Positions 28,103 through 35,987 are shown, counted from the stretch's first letter. The stretch: 35,987 nt of DNA from Erysipelothrix sp. (GCA_018335655.1 JAGXRX010000054.1:1-35987); one strand, 5' to 3'. Notes: generated by a model from the sequence alone, not told the origin. Numbers and translations: made by a program.

Positions 28103-28777
28103 TTACTGGATAATTTTTGAATGTGTAAATTTTGAAATGGCTTGTCGCTGTGTAGCGATGGTATTAATAATATCTCGAATGAAATCTGGAAGAATCGTAT
28201 TAAACTTTACTTCAAGGACAACCTTGTCAAGCTCGTGTATGAATGCTTTAGGAGCATTTAAGTTCAATAAATCAGTATGATAATGATATGTAGACACATG
28301 ATCATCAAAGGTTACTCGAACATCTAATGGTTCATACACAAAGGCAAGACGATCATATTCAACCATCACTGAAGGCTTTAAGTAATGAAGTCGATGATCG
28401 ATTAAGAATTGTGTAAGCAGTTCTGAATCACCATCCTGTAAACTCATATCCTCATTAAGACAACGCTCTAGTTGTTGATTCGTAAGCTGCACTCCTTGTT
28501 TATAAGTCATGTTCTCATGTTTATGCTTACATTCAAGTAGTATTCTATCATAATTATGATTATATAATCGAATACGATATTTTTTTCTCATCCTAGTACC
28601 ATTCATTTTTTCATAAAAAGCGTCATTATCAATCGTATCAAAATAAAGTGAAGTGATAACATATGAATACGCATCATGGGTTGAATGCTTGTCTCTACTC
28701 ATCACTTTACTTAAGGAACTTTTTAAATGTTCCGCATCTTCTCGTGATATTAAGTATTTTAGTTCATGTCGGTACAT
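28103..28777 (-). CDS. VTC-domain protein, probable polyphosphate polymerase
   Basis: VTC domains, as in yeast Vtc4, are tunnel-fold enzymes that polymerise phosphate from ATP. The 224-aa protein is a bare catalytic domain without membrane helices or SPX domain. Tunnel residues of the fold are visible: RHELKYLI at the start (ExK motif), SLYFDT, KKYRIRLYN (basic tunnel wall), ILLECKHK (ExK), MVEYDRLAFV, VRVTFDDHV and VVLEVKFN (acidic metal ligand and lysine). The start at 28777 is chosen because GGTGA lies before it and it gives the family N-terminus; an ATG at 28795 would overlap the cotH end by 17 bases. It sits between the CotH-like and DUF4956 genes. Whether it makes polyphosphate here is inferred. 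Confidence 0.9.
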   Translation of the reverse strand: MYRHELKYLISREDAEHLKSSLSKVMSRDKHSTHDAYSYVITSLYFDTIDNDAFYEKMNGTRMRKKYRIRLYNHNYDRILLECKHKHENMTYKQGVQLTNQQLERCLNEDMSLQDGDSELLTQFLIDHRLHYLKPSVMVEYDRLAFVYEPLDVRVTFDDHVSTYHYHTDLLNLNAPKAFIHELDKVVLEVKFNTILPDFIRDIINTIATQRQAISKFTHSKIIQ

Positions 28778-28778
28778 A

Positions 28779-31664
28779 TTAATCACCAAAAACATCTTTC
28801 ATTTGAGCATCACTTAAGTTGAAGAATTTTTTAGTAGTTGCCTTTAATGTGGCAGGACGTTGAATGAAGTAGTTTCTTAGTATTCCAAGATGGCGATCCC
28901 ATTCACTCATTTCAAGTCCCCAACGGGCTCGATCGCGAACAAGTTCATTACGATATAGTGCTTCTAATCGGTCGATTTCAGCAAGTACTCGTTGAGTTTC
29001 ATACACATTCTTGTATTGATAACTTAATCGTTCCAAGAATAATTGTCTAAACTCTGGAGCTTTAATCACATTTCTAAATAATAGTGTACTCACTTGCAAT
29101 GCACTCATAGGTTCCTCACGAGTTGTGAAGATATAGAAATCTCTAAAATGATTATACATCGCCCAGTCAAAATCATATAATACCATTCGCCAACGATTAC
29201 CGTTTATATCTTGGTGTTGAAAGAATCGAGTGTTAACAATGTCATTGTTTGTTAAAAACTGTTGTGCTACCCAAAAATCAGCATAAGAATTTACATCAAG
29301 TCTGTTTTTGACATATTCATAATGTCGAGGATCTGAGATGTCATTATTAGCAACATAACTTAATAAACTACCATACGTGCGCGCATTACCATGATCTGTT
29401 GTATTATCAATTCGAATCATGCTTGAATTAGTATCCACATTAAAGTGTCTTGATATATAATCGTCATCCACTTTTTCACGAATATTGAACACACCATAAT
29501 ATGAACCATTAATATAAAGAACAGCTGGCTTATAAGCTTGAACACTGACATCTATGAGTCCGTCTGCAAGCGAGGTTGCTAAGACATCTCTTATAAAGGC
29601 ATTTGGATAGTCTTGAGATCCAGAGCGTAAAACAATATTATCAAAGATATTAAAGTCGCGATTTTCAAATAATGGATAGTATAATTTTGACTGACCATAC
29701 ATTGTTTTAAACTTAATTGAAAAGCTTTTCTTTGCTAAACCTCGTGCTGATCCACCAAACAAGCGAATTCCTACAGGAGTACTAAATGAACCTTCTTCTT
29801 CATAAAACTCAAGATGTCCTGCTTGTTCAATCCCTACAATCCAAGGATTGTTTACTAGTGATTGAAAAGATGAGTTTGGTAAGCTCATGGATAAGACAGG
29901 AAACTCATGGTTTTCGTTAACGATAAAAGAACCAGTAATCATTGCAGAATTCAATAAGCCATCTTGAAATGAGATGGCTTTTATAACGGTAGTTTTGTCA
30001 ATGACTATGCCATCTTGATATCGACGTGAACTTCGATTTGGTACACTCCCATCAAGTGTGTAAAAGGTAGGAGCACTAACATCAAGTGTTACTGTGACTT
30101 GATCAACCCCGTTGTAAACCCCTGGGGAAGTTTCAAAACTTGGTGCACTCATAATCGCTTCAACAAAATTCACATTTTCTTCAAATGGGGTTGGAGTAGT
30201 AGAAATATAGAAGCCCGCTTTATTATCTCTTGCGAGTGACATGTTTACAGGAACGTCCGCAATAAAGACACTATCTACTGCATTTAAGTTCACGTTGAAT
30301 AATGTTAGTGATTGCACATCAGAAAGTTTAAATGGTAAGTGAATATAAGTGGATGTTGTTAAAGCAACTTCCCCACTCGCAAAGACCACAATTTTTTCTC
30401 CAGGTTGTAAAACCTTATTTGGTAAAATAAAGCGCATTGGATTATCGACTGATGTAGATAAAGCATAATTAGAAAGATTAACATTAGCATTACTATTATT
30501 CTTCAGTTCAATCCAATCATAAGTTTGAGCACCTTGTTGAGGTAGAAATTGTGTATTGTTGTTCATTAACTCATTAATCATTAAATCTTTAGGATTAGCA
30601 TGATATCGCTCATTAAACTGGCGAATACCAGCTGCAGTATATGGATATGGTCCACTTAAATAAGCAGTCGTTTGCCATTGACCATTCATTCGTACCTGTC
30701 CAAAACCATTCACAACTTGATCATAGGCTACATAGTCTTGAAGTAAGCCTTGAGCATTGGATAGTAAAATTTCACCACTCACATTATCAAGTGTAAATCC
30801 CATTGATAATCCATCAAATGGTTGACCGGATCCTCTCATCCATACAAGCACTGATTCATTAGGATCAAGTGATATTTGTGGCAATGCTTCACGATAGCGA
30901 CGATTCATATCATTTGAAAGTGTTACACCTTCAAGTGATTGTATTTCATCAGAAATGTTTGTAATCACGACAAACCCAAATAAACGATTTTGAATAAATC
31001 GAGTCGATCCACGATTGCTAGGTAGAAATTGAGAAATACTTAATGTTGGATTTGGATCTGTTAATGATGCTAAGTAAGCTTCTTTTCCTTCAATAGTATT
31101 TTCAAAACCAGGTGTAATGTCTGCAGTTGCAAGCCATTTCCCATCAGTTTGTCTAATTAATGAATGATTACGATCAATAACAACCATTTCAATGGCATCG
31201 ACAACACTACCATTAGGTGCTTTAAGGATGAGGGTTTCATTTTTACTTGCTGAAAGTCTAAAGTTCGCAAAAAGTCCATCCATATTTTCACCAGTTAGGT
31301 AAACAACAAGATGACCCTTTGCAGGAATAATGACATCTGGAAATATCCATTTTATAGTATCAACACGATCAGTTAAGGCAAAGTTTTTTAAAGATAAATC
31401 AACGTTAGACCCATTATAAAACTCCACCCAGTCACTAAACTGACCGTTTGGATCTTTGTGGGCTTGACTGTTACTAGCCATTACTTCTGAAATCACAAGT
31501 TTATCAATGGCTAAGCGAGTTTCTTCACTAACTTCAACCGACTCGACGTTTCCTAAACCCGATAAATCAAACAATCCTTGAACTAGTAATACACTAACTA
31601 TTAGTGCAGCTATAATCAAAAAGAATGAAAGATTCTTTTTAAATGCAGAGAAATTAAAAATCAT
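28779..31664 (-). CDS. Exported CotH-kinase family protein with lamin-tail domains
   Basis: A 961-aa membrane-anchored surface protein. Domains in order: N-terminal signal-anchor helix (about 12-32); three lamin-tail-like immunoglobulin folds (about 55-160 with ISEVMASN and DWVEFYN; about 208-312; about 360-460 with INELMNNN and DWIELKNN); a chitobiase C-terminal-like domain (about 515-580, with PTFYTLDGSVPN); and a CotH domain (about 630-905) with GIRLFGGSARGLAKKSFSIKF, LRSGSQDYPNAFIRD, NGSYYGVFNIREKVDDDY and LYDFDWAMY (DFD-like metal site near 831). CotH proteins are atypical kinases that phosphorylate spore-coat or surface proteins. The ATG at 31664 has GAGGT at seven bases; a longer start at 31715 is rejected. 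First gene of the unit with VTC and DUF4956. Confidence 0.93.
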   Translation of the reverse strand: MIFNFSAFKKNLSFFLIIAALIVSVLLVQGLFDLSGLGNVESVEVSEETRLAIDKLVISEVMASNSQAHKDPNGQFSDWVEFYNGSNVDLSLKNFALTDRVDTIKWIFPDVIIPAKGHLVVYLTGENMDGLFANFRLSASKNETLILKAPNGSVVDAIEMVVIDRNHSLIRQTDGKWLATADITPGFENTIEGKEAYLASLTDPNPTLSISQFLPSNRGSTRFIQNRLFGFVVITNISDEIQSLEGVTLSNDMNRRYREALPQISLDPNESVLVWMRGSGQPFDGLSMGFTLDNVSGEILLSNAQGLLQDYVAYDQVVNGFGQVRMNGQWQTTAYLSGPYPYTAAGIRQFNERYHANPKDLMINELMNNNTQFLPQQGAQTYDWIELKNNSNANVNLSNYALSTSVDNPMRFILPNKVLQPGEKIVVFASGEVALTTSTYIHLPFKLSDVQSLTLFNVNLNAVDSVFIADVPVNMSLARDNKAGFYISTTPTPFEENVNFVEAIMSAPSFETSPGVYNGVDQVTVTLDVSAPTFYTLDGSVPNRSSRRYQDGIVIDKTTVIKAISFQDGLLNSAMITGSFIVNENHEFPVLSMSLPNSSFQSLVNNPWIVGIEQAGHLEFYEEEGSFSTPVGIRLFGGSARGLAKKSFSIKFKTMYGQSKLYYPLFENRDFNIFDNIVLRSGSQDYPNAFIRDVLATSLADGLIDVSVQAYKPAVLYINGSYYGVFNIREKVDDDYISRHFNVDTNSSMIRIDNTTDHGNARTYGSLLSYVANNDISDPRHYEYVKNRLDVNSYADFWVAQQFLTNNDIVNTRFFQHQDINGNRWRMVLYDFDWAMYNHFRDFYIFTTREEPMSALQVSTLLFRNVIKAPEFRQLFLERLSYQYKNVYETQRVLAEIDRLEALYRNELVRDRARWGLEMSEWDRHLGILRNYFIQRPATLKATTKKFFNLSDAQMKDVFGD

Positions 31665-31674
31665 AGTTAACCTC

Positions 31675-31689
31675 GCAACTATTTTATCA
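31675..31689 (-). promoter_or_regulatory. Extended -10 promoter of the CotH-VTC-DUF4956 unit
   Basis: Minus strand TGA-TAAAAT (hexamer at plus 31681-31686); no good -35. The leader would be only about 10 bases and would hold little more than the ribosome binding site. Confidence 0.55.
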
Positions 31690-31694
31690 CAGCA

Positions 31695-31726
31695 CATAAA
31701 ATAAAACACTATCAAACAAGATAGTG
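31695..31726 (-). terminator. Terminator of the ftsW-rsmD-coaD-msrB-SRPBCC operon
   Basis: Minus strand 7-bp stem CACTATC/GATAGTG (plus arms 31707-31713 and 31720-31726) followed by a T-rich tract. It separates this operon from the CotH unit. Confidence 0.8.
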
Positions 31727-31732
31727 CATAAA

Positions 31733-32164
31733 TTAGTGCATAGGATGCATTGTTTCAATATAGTTTTTTAGTGACATCATCGATTGATATGTTGTAGCCT
31801 TAAATTGCTCCACACTCATGCTAGCAGGAATTTGAAAATCAAAGGTTACATCCATAGTCCACAAGATACCATCAAGGACTTCTTCAAAATAATGTTCACA
31901 ACGATTGGTCACTCCATCCATATGATAGATCACCACACAATTATAGGGTAAATTGATGGATTCAATGTATTCATCCATCACAATACGTTGTTTTTGTTGA
32001 ACATAAACAAGTTTTCCAAGTGATCCTGGTTGGGCATGCTCTCCATCTACTCGTTCATAGTGGTCGAAAGAAACTTGCCACTTATCCATGACATTATAAT
32101 CAAATAATAGTTCACCAATTAAACCAATATTTGTATTCACAAGCACTGCTACTTGATAATTCAT
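31733..32164 (-). CDS. SRPBCC-fold (START/Bet v1-like) protein
   Basis: A 143-aa protein with the layout of the SRPBCC superfamily, which forms a hydrophobic pocket for small ligands. Signs are the N-terminal strand [10 protein letters not shown], the alternating pattern [29 protein letters not shown] typical of the helix-grip core, beta strands to about residue 115, and a long C-terminal helix (about 118-140, [18 protein letters not shown]). The ligand and role are unknown. The ATG overlaps the msrB stop by four bases, and a terminator follows; it is the last gene of the operon. It could have any housekeeping or stress role. Confidence 0.75.
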   Translation of the reverse strand: MNYQVAVLVNTNIGLIGELLFDYNVMDKWQVSFDHYERVDGEHAQPGSLGKLVYVQQKQRIVMDEYIESINLPYNCVVIYHMDGVTNRCEHYFEEVLDGILWTMDVTFDFQIPASMSVEQFKATTYQSMMSLKNYIETMHPMH

Positions 32165-32601
32165 GATTCAAACAAATGAAGATAATCTTCATACCCTTCT
32201 TTTTTTAAGTCTTCTTTCGCAACAAATCTTAATGCCGCCCCATTAATACAGTATCGAAGTCCTCCACGATCTCTTGGACCATCATCAAAGACATGTCCTA
32301 AATGAGAATCAGCGACTAAACTTCTAATTTCAGTCCGTATCATGAAATGACTATTGTCATTCTTTCGAACAATCGTACTTATTGGTTGCGTAAATGAAGG
32401 CCATCCACATCCACTATCAAACTGATCTTTAGAAGAGAATAGTGGTTCTCCAGAAACAATGTCGACGTAGATACCTTCTTTAGTATTATGTTCAAATTCA
32501 CTCGTGAAAGGACGCTCAGTTCCGTTTTCTTGAGTGACATGATAAGCGAGTGGTGATAAGGTCTCTTTAAGTTTTGCTTTATCAGGTTTCTTGAATTTCA
32601 T
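32161..32601 (-). CDS. msrB: Peptide methionine-R-sulfoxide reductase
   Basis: MsrB reduces the R-epimer of methionine sulfoxide in proteins. The 146-aa protein has the family core: GCGWPSF (about 67-73), [21 protein letters not shown] and the catalytic-cysteine motif [11 protein letters not shown], where the usual serine or glycine follows CIN. The CxxC pairs that bind structural zinc in many MsrB forms are absent, so this is a zinc-free type. AAGGAG lies well placed upstream; the ATG overlaps the coaD TGA by four bases. Confidence 0.97.
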   Translation of the reverse strand: MKFKKPDKAKLKETLSPLAYHVTQENGTERPFTSEFEHNTKEGIYVDIVSGEPLFSSKDQFDSGCGWPSFTQPISTIVRKNDNSHFMIRTEIRSLVADSHLGHVFDDGPRDRGGLRYCINGAALRFVAKEDLKKEGYEDYLHLFES

Positions 32602-33083
32602 GTTTTCTCCTTAAATTTCTTTTGAATACAACCAAAAACTTCCTCAGGTACAAAATGTTTCAAGTCACCATTGTTTTTAGCAATTTCTTTGACTGCAGAC
32701 GATGACATAAATGAAAATTCAGGTCTAGTTAATAAGAATATAGTCTCAATTTTAGGATTAAGAATCATATTTGCAGTAGCTTGTTGAAGTTCAACTTCAT
32801 AATCCATTAACGCACGAATACCACGTATTAACACTGAAGCATGAATTTTCTGAGCAAAATCGACAGTTAAACCATACCCAATCGCTGTGCTTACATTCAT
32901 ATAAGGTTTACATACTTCATTAAGCATCGTGAGTCTCTCTTTTTCAGTAAAAAGTGGGTTCTTGTTTGGATTTTGCATGATAACTACGACAACTTCATCA
33001 AAAAGATTACTAGCTCTTGCAATTACATCTTTATGTCCAATCGTAATTGGATCAAATGTCCCAGGATACATAGCTCGTTTCAT
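32598..33083 (-). CDS. coaD: Phosphopantetheine adenylyltransferase
   Basis: CoaD makes dephospho-CoA from ATP and 4'-phosphopantetheine, the penultimate step of CoA synthesis. The 161-aa protein shows the nucleotidyltransferase motif [16 protein letters not shown] (about 6-21, with TxGH), the pantetheine-binding [17 protein letters not shown] (about 85-101) and the [11 protein letters not shown] motif (about 124-134, SSxxR/K-type). Length is normal. It overlaps rsmD by four bases; the rsmD-coaD pair is conserved across bacteria. Confidence 0.98.
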   Translation of the reverse strand: MKRAMYPGTFDPITIGHKDVIARASNLFDEVVVVIMQNPNKNPLFTEKERLTMLNEVCKPYMNVSTAIGYGLTVDFAQKIHASVLIRGIRALMDYEVELQQATANMILNPKIETIFLLTRPEFSFMSSSAVKEIAKNNGDLKHFVPEEVFGCIQKKFKEKT

Positions 33084-33628
33084 ACTTTAATCTTAGCAAC
33101 CACATATTGTGATTGCCCTACCTTTCTTTGTTTAAGGATATTGAATGATTCTTTAAGTAAATCTGTGTTTTCTTGGGCATGTCGCTCAAACACGAAGATT
33201 GTATCTTTATCATACCATGATGTATTACGAATACTATCAATGAGTGATTTAAGTGATAAATCATAAGGTGGATCCGCAAAAATAACATCAAATGATTCAA
33301 GGTTTGGTTGTTTTTGAGAATAAATTAGCGCATCTTCATGAACTACAAAACTTTGATTTTCCATTTTACATCGTTGGATATTGCTTTTTACAATATCTAG
33401 TGCTTCTTTATCTTTCTCAATAAAGACAACTTCTTTTGCTCCTCTAGACAATGCTTCAAGACCAATTGCTCCACTTCCTGCAAACATATCACACCAACGT
33501 TGACCATCACAGCGCATGAACATTGCATTAAAAAGTGATTCTTTAAGACGATCTGAACTAGGACGAGTGGTCTGAGAGGAGAGAGTTTGTAGTTTTAAGG
33601 ATCGAAGGCTTCCTGATATTATTCTCAT
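33080..33628 (-). CDS. rsmD: 16S rRNA guanine-966 N2-methyltransferase
   Basis: RsmD methylates G966 of 16S rRNA. The 182-aa protein starts with the family N-terminus MRIISGSLRSLKL and TRPSSDRLKESLFNAM, has the SAM motif WCDMFAGSGAIGLEALSRGA (about 45-64) and the catalytic DPPY (about 118-121). The start is fixed by family similarity and by AAAGGA upstream, and it lies 71 bases inside the 3' end of ftsW in another frame. That overlap is unusually long for this pair. Confidence 0.97.
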   Translation of the reverse strand: MRIISGSLRSLKLQTLSSQTTRPSSDRLKESLFNAMFMRCDGQRWCDMFAGSGAIGLEALSRGAKEVVFIEKDKEALDIVKSNIQRCKMENQSFVVHEDALIYSQKQPNLESFDVIFADPPYDLSLKSLIDSIRNTSWYDKDTIFVFERHAQENTDLLKESFNILKQRKVGQSQYVVAKIKV

Positions 33629-34811
33629 AATTTATTCTAATCCTTTCACTTTTATCACGATGGATTGCATTTTGAGATAAACCAAACATAACCATGATTG
33701 CGAGTTGAGAACTACCTCCAGCTGAAACCATTAGTAATGGAATACCAGTAAGTGGGATTGTTGCACTAACTCCACCAACATTTAAGATGAAATGCAGCAT
33801 TAGAAACATCATGTTTCCAAATATGATAATCTTAAACTTTTCTTGTTGAACACTGAGTGCATGCCCCATTAGCATAATACATAATGAAACATAGCTCATC
33901 AACACAACACCAAATCCAATGATTCCTGTTTCTTCAACAATCACAGCTAAAATATAATCGGAAGTAGCTACAGGAAGATAACCTAATTTTTGAACAGATT
34001 GGCCAAGTCCAATACCCCAAAGTTCCCCTTTAGAGAATGCAATCAATGAATTAAATAGCTGATACGATGAATCATAACGTCGCTCTACTGGATTAAGCAT
34101 ATCAATGAAACGATTTACTTGATAAGAAGGGATTGGTAGTCTTGATAAGAAAGCGACACCTTGGGGTGTAAGCAAAAATAGAACTCCCCCAATACCCATT
34201 AATGTAAGGATAAACATCCAAAACTTTACCCACTTCATCCATGGGCCTGACAACAACATCATACTCATCCAACCTAAAACTAACATAATAACAGCTGATC
34301 CTAAATCTCTTTGAAGAAATAAAACAATACCTACGTATATTAGAGTAAACAAAATAGGCCAACCTATTATTTTATAAAATGGTGTTTTCGTTTTATTAAC
34401 ATCTCCACCATACATTGCGAATAGTAAGATAATAAGTATTTTAGCAAATTCTGATGGTTGAATCGTAAACCCTGCAGGCAAACGGATCCACGCTCTAGCA
34501 CCACCCACTTCAGCATACATGAGAGGTAAAATAAGTGCTCCAATCATGACAATAGATATGATAAATATGTACTTCTTTAAAAGCTCATAGTTCATCCATT
34601 GTGATACCTTAATCATAAATAATGTTCCTAATGCTAAAAATGCCATTTGTCGAATGATTACACTGACAAGAGATTCTAAGGTTGTTGTACTATTCATTGA
34701 TGCACTTACAACCATAAGCGAACCATATAAACTAAAAAGAATCACCCACGTGTGCATGATCTTATTCGAGGAAATTGGAAGTTTTAGCGATAATATTGAT
34801 TTCATATCCAT
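33558..34811 (-). CDS. ftsW: SEDS peptidoglycan glycosyltransferase, FtsW/RodA family
   Basis: SEDS proteins polymerise lipid II into glycan strands together with a class B PBP. The 417-aa protein has about ten transmembrane helices and the family motifs: AGFTIQPSEFAKILI, QRDLGSAVIM, LNSL-type region SSYQLFNSLIAFSKGELWGIGLGQSVQKLGYLPVATSDYILAVIVEETG and TGIPLLMVSAGGSSQL. A basic, polar tail of about 45 residues follows and overlaps rsmD. In the extracellular loop before SYQL the usual acidic DP segment reads NPVERRYD. FtsW is preferred over RodA by general similarity only. Two ATGs lie six bases apart (34811 and 34805); the promoter position favours the second. Confidence 0.88.
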   Translation of the reverse strand: MDMKSILSLKLPISSNKIMHTWVILFSLYGSLMVVSASMNSTTTLESLVSVIIRQMAFLALGTLFMIKVSQWMNYELLKKYIFIISIVMIGALILPLMYAEVGGARAWIRLPAGFTIQPSEFAKILIILLFAMYGGDVNKTKTPFYKIIGWPILFTLIYVGIVLFLQRDLGSAVIMLVLGWMSMMLLSGPWMKWVKFWMFILTLMGIGGVLFLLTPQGVAFLSRLPIPSYQVNRFIDMLNPVERRYDSSYQLFNSLIAFSKGELWGIGLGQSVQKLGYLPVATSDYILAVIVEETGIIGFGVVLMSYVSLCIMLMGHALSVQQEKFKIIIFGNMMFLMLHFILNVGGVSATIPLTGIPLLMVSAGGSSQLAIMVMFGLSQNAIHRDKSERIRINYENNIRKPSILKTTNSLLSDHSS

Positions 34812-34820
34812 ATTGTATCA
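34812..34820 (-). promoter_or_regulatory. Extended -10 of ftsW abutting the start codon
   Basis: Minus strand TGA-TACAAT (hexamer at plus 34812-34817) ends directly at the first ATG (34811) and six bases before the second ATG (34805). No Shine-Dalgarno exists. The predicted transcription start falls at the second ATG, giving a leaderless mRNA. Confidence 0.6.
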
Positions 34821-34850
34821 AAGCGCACGCAACTTTGCACAGTCAATCAC

Positions 34851-34879
34851 TATACATTGATACAGTTTCTTGCTACAAT
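34851..34879 (+). promoter_or_regulatory. Promoter of def
   Basis: TATACA (34851-34856), 17-bp spacer, extended -10 TGC-TACAAT (hexamer 34874-34879), 29 bases before the def ATG. Confidence 0.7.
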
Positions 34880-34908
34880 GTACACATTAAGAATTTTTTG
34901 AGGCACAC

Positions 34909-35478
34909 ATGAACATAAATATAGAAACTATTATTGTGGATCCACATCCTTTGTTGCGTGTAAAGAGCGTAGATGTACCACTTCCCCTTTCTAGTGAAGA
35001 CTACGAGTTAGCCATGGCTTTGATCAAGTATGTGCGTGATTCTAAAGATCCAGTCAAAGCTGAAGAAGAAAAACTAAAACCTGCTGTAGGAATTGCAGCA
35101 CCACAGATTGGTATAAATAAAAAAATATTTGCAGTCAGTGTTGATATGCTTGATGAAAACGATGAAGTTGAATCCATCGAGTATCTTTTAGTTAACCCTA
35201 AACTTATAGCTCATTCTAAACGTGAATGTGCTTTAAAGAGTGGAGAAGGATGTCTTTCAATTGAAGAACCTTATGACGGATTTGTATATCGTTATGAAAG
35301 AGTAACCTTTAAAGCTTTTGATGTTCTTACAAACCAAGAAATTATTATAAAAGAAAGTGATTATGTTGGCATCGTACTACAACACGAGTATGACCATTTA
35401 CTAGGAGTACTATTTTATGACCGAATCAACAAAAACGACCCATGGAGTGAAAAAGTTAATGCTACCATCATTGATTAA
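34909..35478 (+). CDS. def: Peptide deformylase
   Basis: Def removes the formyl group from the N-terminal methionine of new proteins. The 189-aa protein is a type 2 (Gram-positive) form with motif I GIAAPQIG (about 65-72), motif II EGCLSIEE (about 110-117, metal cysteine) and motif III LQHEYDHLLG (about 154-163, HExxH-type metal site). The insertion between motifs I and II fits type 2. GAGGC lies seven bases before the ATG. It is usually near fmt and priA; here it is with RNase J, as in some streptococci and bacilli. Its 3' end overlaps the RNase J gene. Confidence 0.98.
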   Translation: MNINIETIIVDPHPLLRVKSVDVPLPLSSEDYELAMALIKYVRDSKDPVKAEEEKLKPAVGIAAPQIGINKKIFAVSVDMLDENDEVESIEYLLVNPKLIAHSKRECALKSGEGCLSIEEPYDGFVYRYERVTFKAFDVLTNQEIIIKESDYVGIVLQHEYDHLLGVLFYDRINKNDPWSEKVNATIID

Positions 35479-35987
35479 AAACTCAAAACCATCTCCAGCT
35501 TTTTCCCAACCAAAACCAAATGATACACTGATCTATGCCCTTGGTGGACTTAATGAAGTCGGCAAGAACATGTATGTCATTGAACATGATGATGAAATTA
35601 TCATTATAGATTCAGGAGTAATGTTTCCTGATGAATCACTTTGGGGTGTAGATTATGTCATCCCTGATTTTTCTCATTTAATTAAAAATCAACACAAGAT
35701 AAAAGCACTGATTATTACTCATGGTCATGAAGATCATATTGGTAGTATTCCTTTTCTAATGCAAGTGGTTAAGCTTCCTCGTATTTATGCACCTCGCTTT
35801 GCAAAGGCTTTAATAAATAAAAAACTTGAAGAGCGAAAACTTCATAAACAAGTAGAAATCGAAATCATTACGAATCGATCTCGTGTTGCCACAACACATT
35901 TCATTATTGGTTTTTTCAATACAGTTCACTCTATTCCTGACACATTAGGAGCTATTATTAATACCCCTAATGGGCGCGTTGCTCATA
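35417..35987 (+). CDS. Ribonuclease J, 5' part (cut by window edge)
   Basis: RNase J is a metallo-beta-lactamase RNase with 5'-3' exonuclease and endonuclease activity in mRNA decay and rRNA maturation. The visible 190 codons show the N-terminal ALGGLNEVGKNMYVIE, IDSGVMFPDE and the zinc motif THGHEDHIGSIPF (HxHxDH). The frame continues past the window. The ATG at 35417 is preferred, as AGGAG lies nine bases before it, which gives an N-terminal polar extension of about 36 residues and a 62-base overlap with def. The ATG at 35459 is an alternative with a weaker site. rnjA and rnjB cannot be told apart here. Confidence 0.95.
   Translation, partial: MTESTKTTHGVKKLMLPSLIKNSKPSPAFSQPKPNDTLIYALGGLNEVGKNMYVIEHDDEIIIIDSGVMFPDESLWGVDYVIPDFSHLIKNQHKIKALIITHGHEDHIGSIPFLMQVVKLPRIYAPRFAKALINKKLEERKLHKQVEIEIITNRSRVATTHFIIGFFNTVHSIPDTLGAIINTPNGRVAH

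Overview
This is a chromosomal window from an AT-rich, low-GC Gram-positive bacterium. The evidence is the hrcA-grpE-dnaK-dnaJ operon under CIRCE operators, the prpC-prkC pair with PASTA domains, RNase J, a lipobox lipoprotein with no outer-membrane genes, and AAGGAGG-type ribosome binding sites. TGA is used as a stop (for example rlmN, rsgA, coaD), so the code is table 11, not the Mollicute code 4. The gene set, the strongly divergent FtsA and the CotH/VTC/DUF4956 cluster would suit an Erysipelotrichia-type Bacillota, but that placement is inference. The genome is compact: no gene-free stretch reaches 300 bases, many neighbours overlap by 4-8 bases, and no tRNA, rRNA, IS element, phage or CRISPR array was seen.

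Layout. 1-1254: 3' part of a HAD phosphatase, then an unrecognised 144-aa protein. 1253-3628: ftsA-ftsZ (minus), with rpmB (L28) divergent at 3720. 3940-12752: a tight minus-strand operon priA-rsmB-rlmN-prpC-prkC-rsgA-rpe-thiN, joining replication restart, rRNA modification, ribosome maturation and the Ser/Thr kinase-phosphatase pair. 12800-15106: gmk and rqcH, divergent from overlapping promoters. 15203-17065: a HAD phosphatase and rmuC. 17117-20706: pepF and an unknown lipoprotein. 20785-21834: a WYL regulator. 21953-26580: hrcA-grpE-dnaK-dnaJ with two CIRCE-like operators around a near-consensus promoter. 26583-27421: pgeF. 27422-31686: CotH-like surface protein, VTC polyphosphate polymerase and DUF4956 membrane protein. 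31695-34840: ftsW-rsmD-coaD-msrB-SRPBCC. 34851-35987: def and the 5' part of an RNase J gene.

The most interesting region is the three-gene CotH/VTC/DUF4956 cluster: a membrane-anchored exported protein with a CotH-kinase domain, a predicted polyphosphate polymerase and a polytopic membrane protein in one operon, bounded by terminators. Other points: two genes (priA, ftsW) whose extended -10 sits so close to the start codon that leaderless mRNAs are predicted, with the same geometry at both; an FtsA whose ATP phosphate loops are degraded; terminator stems that begin inside stop codons at several genes; and two long out-of-frame overlaps (ftsW/rsmD, def/RNase J). The genes fmt, rpoZ and coaBC are absent from the places they occupy in many relatives.
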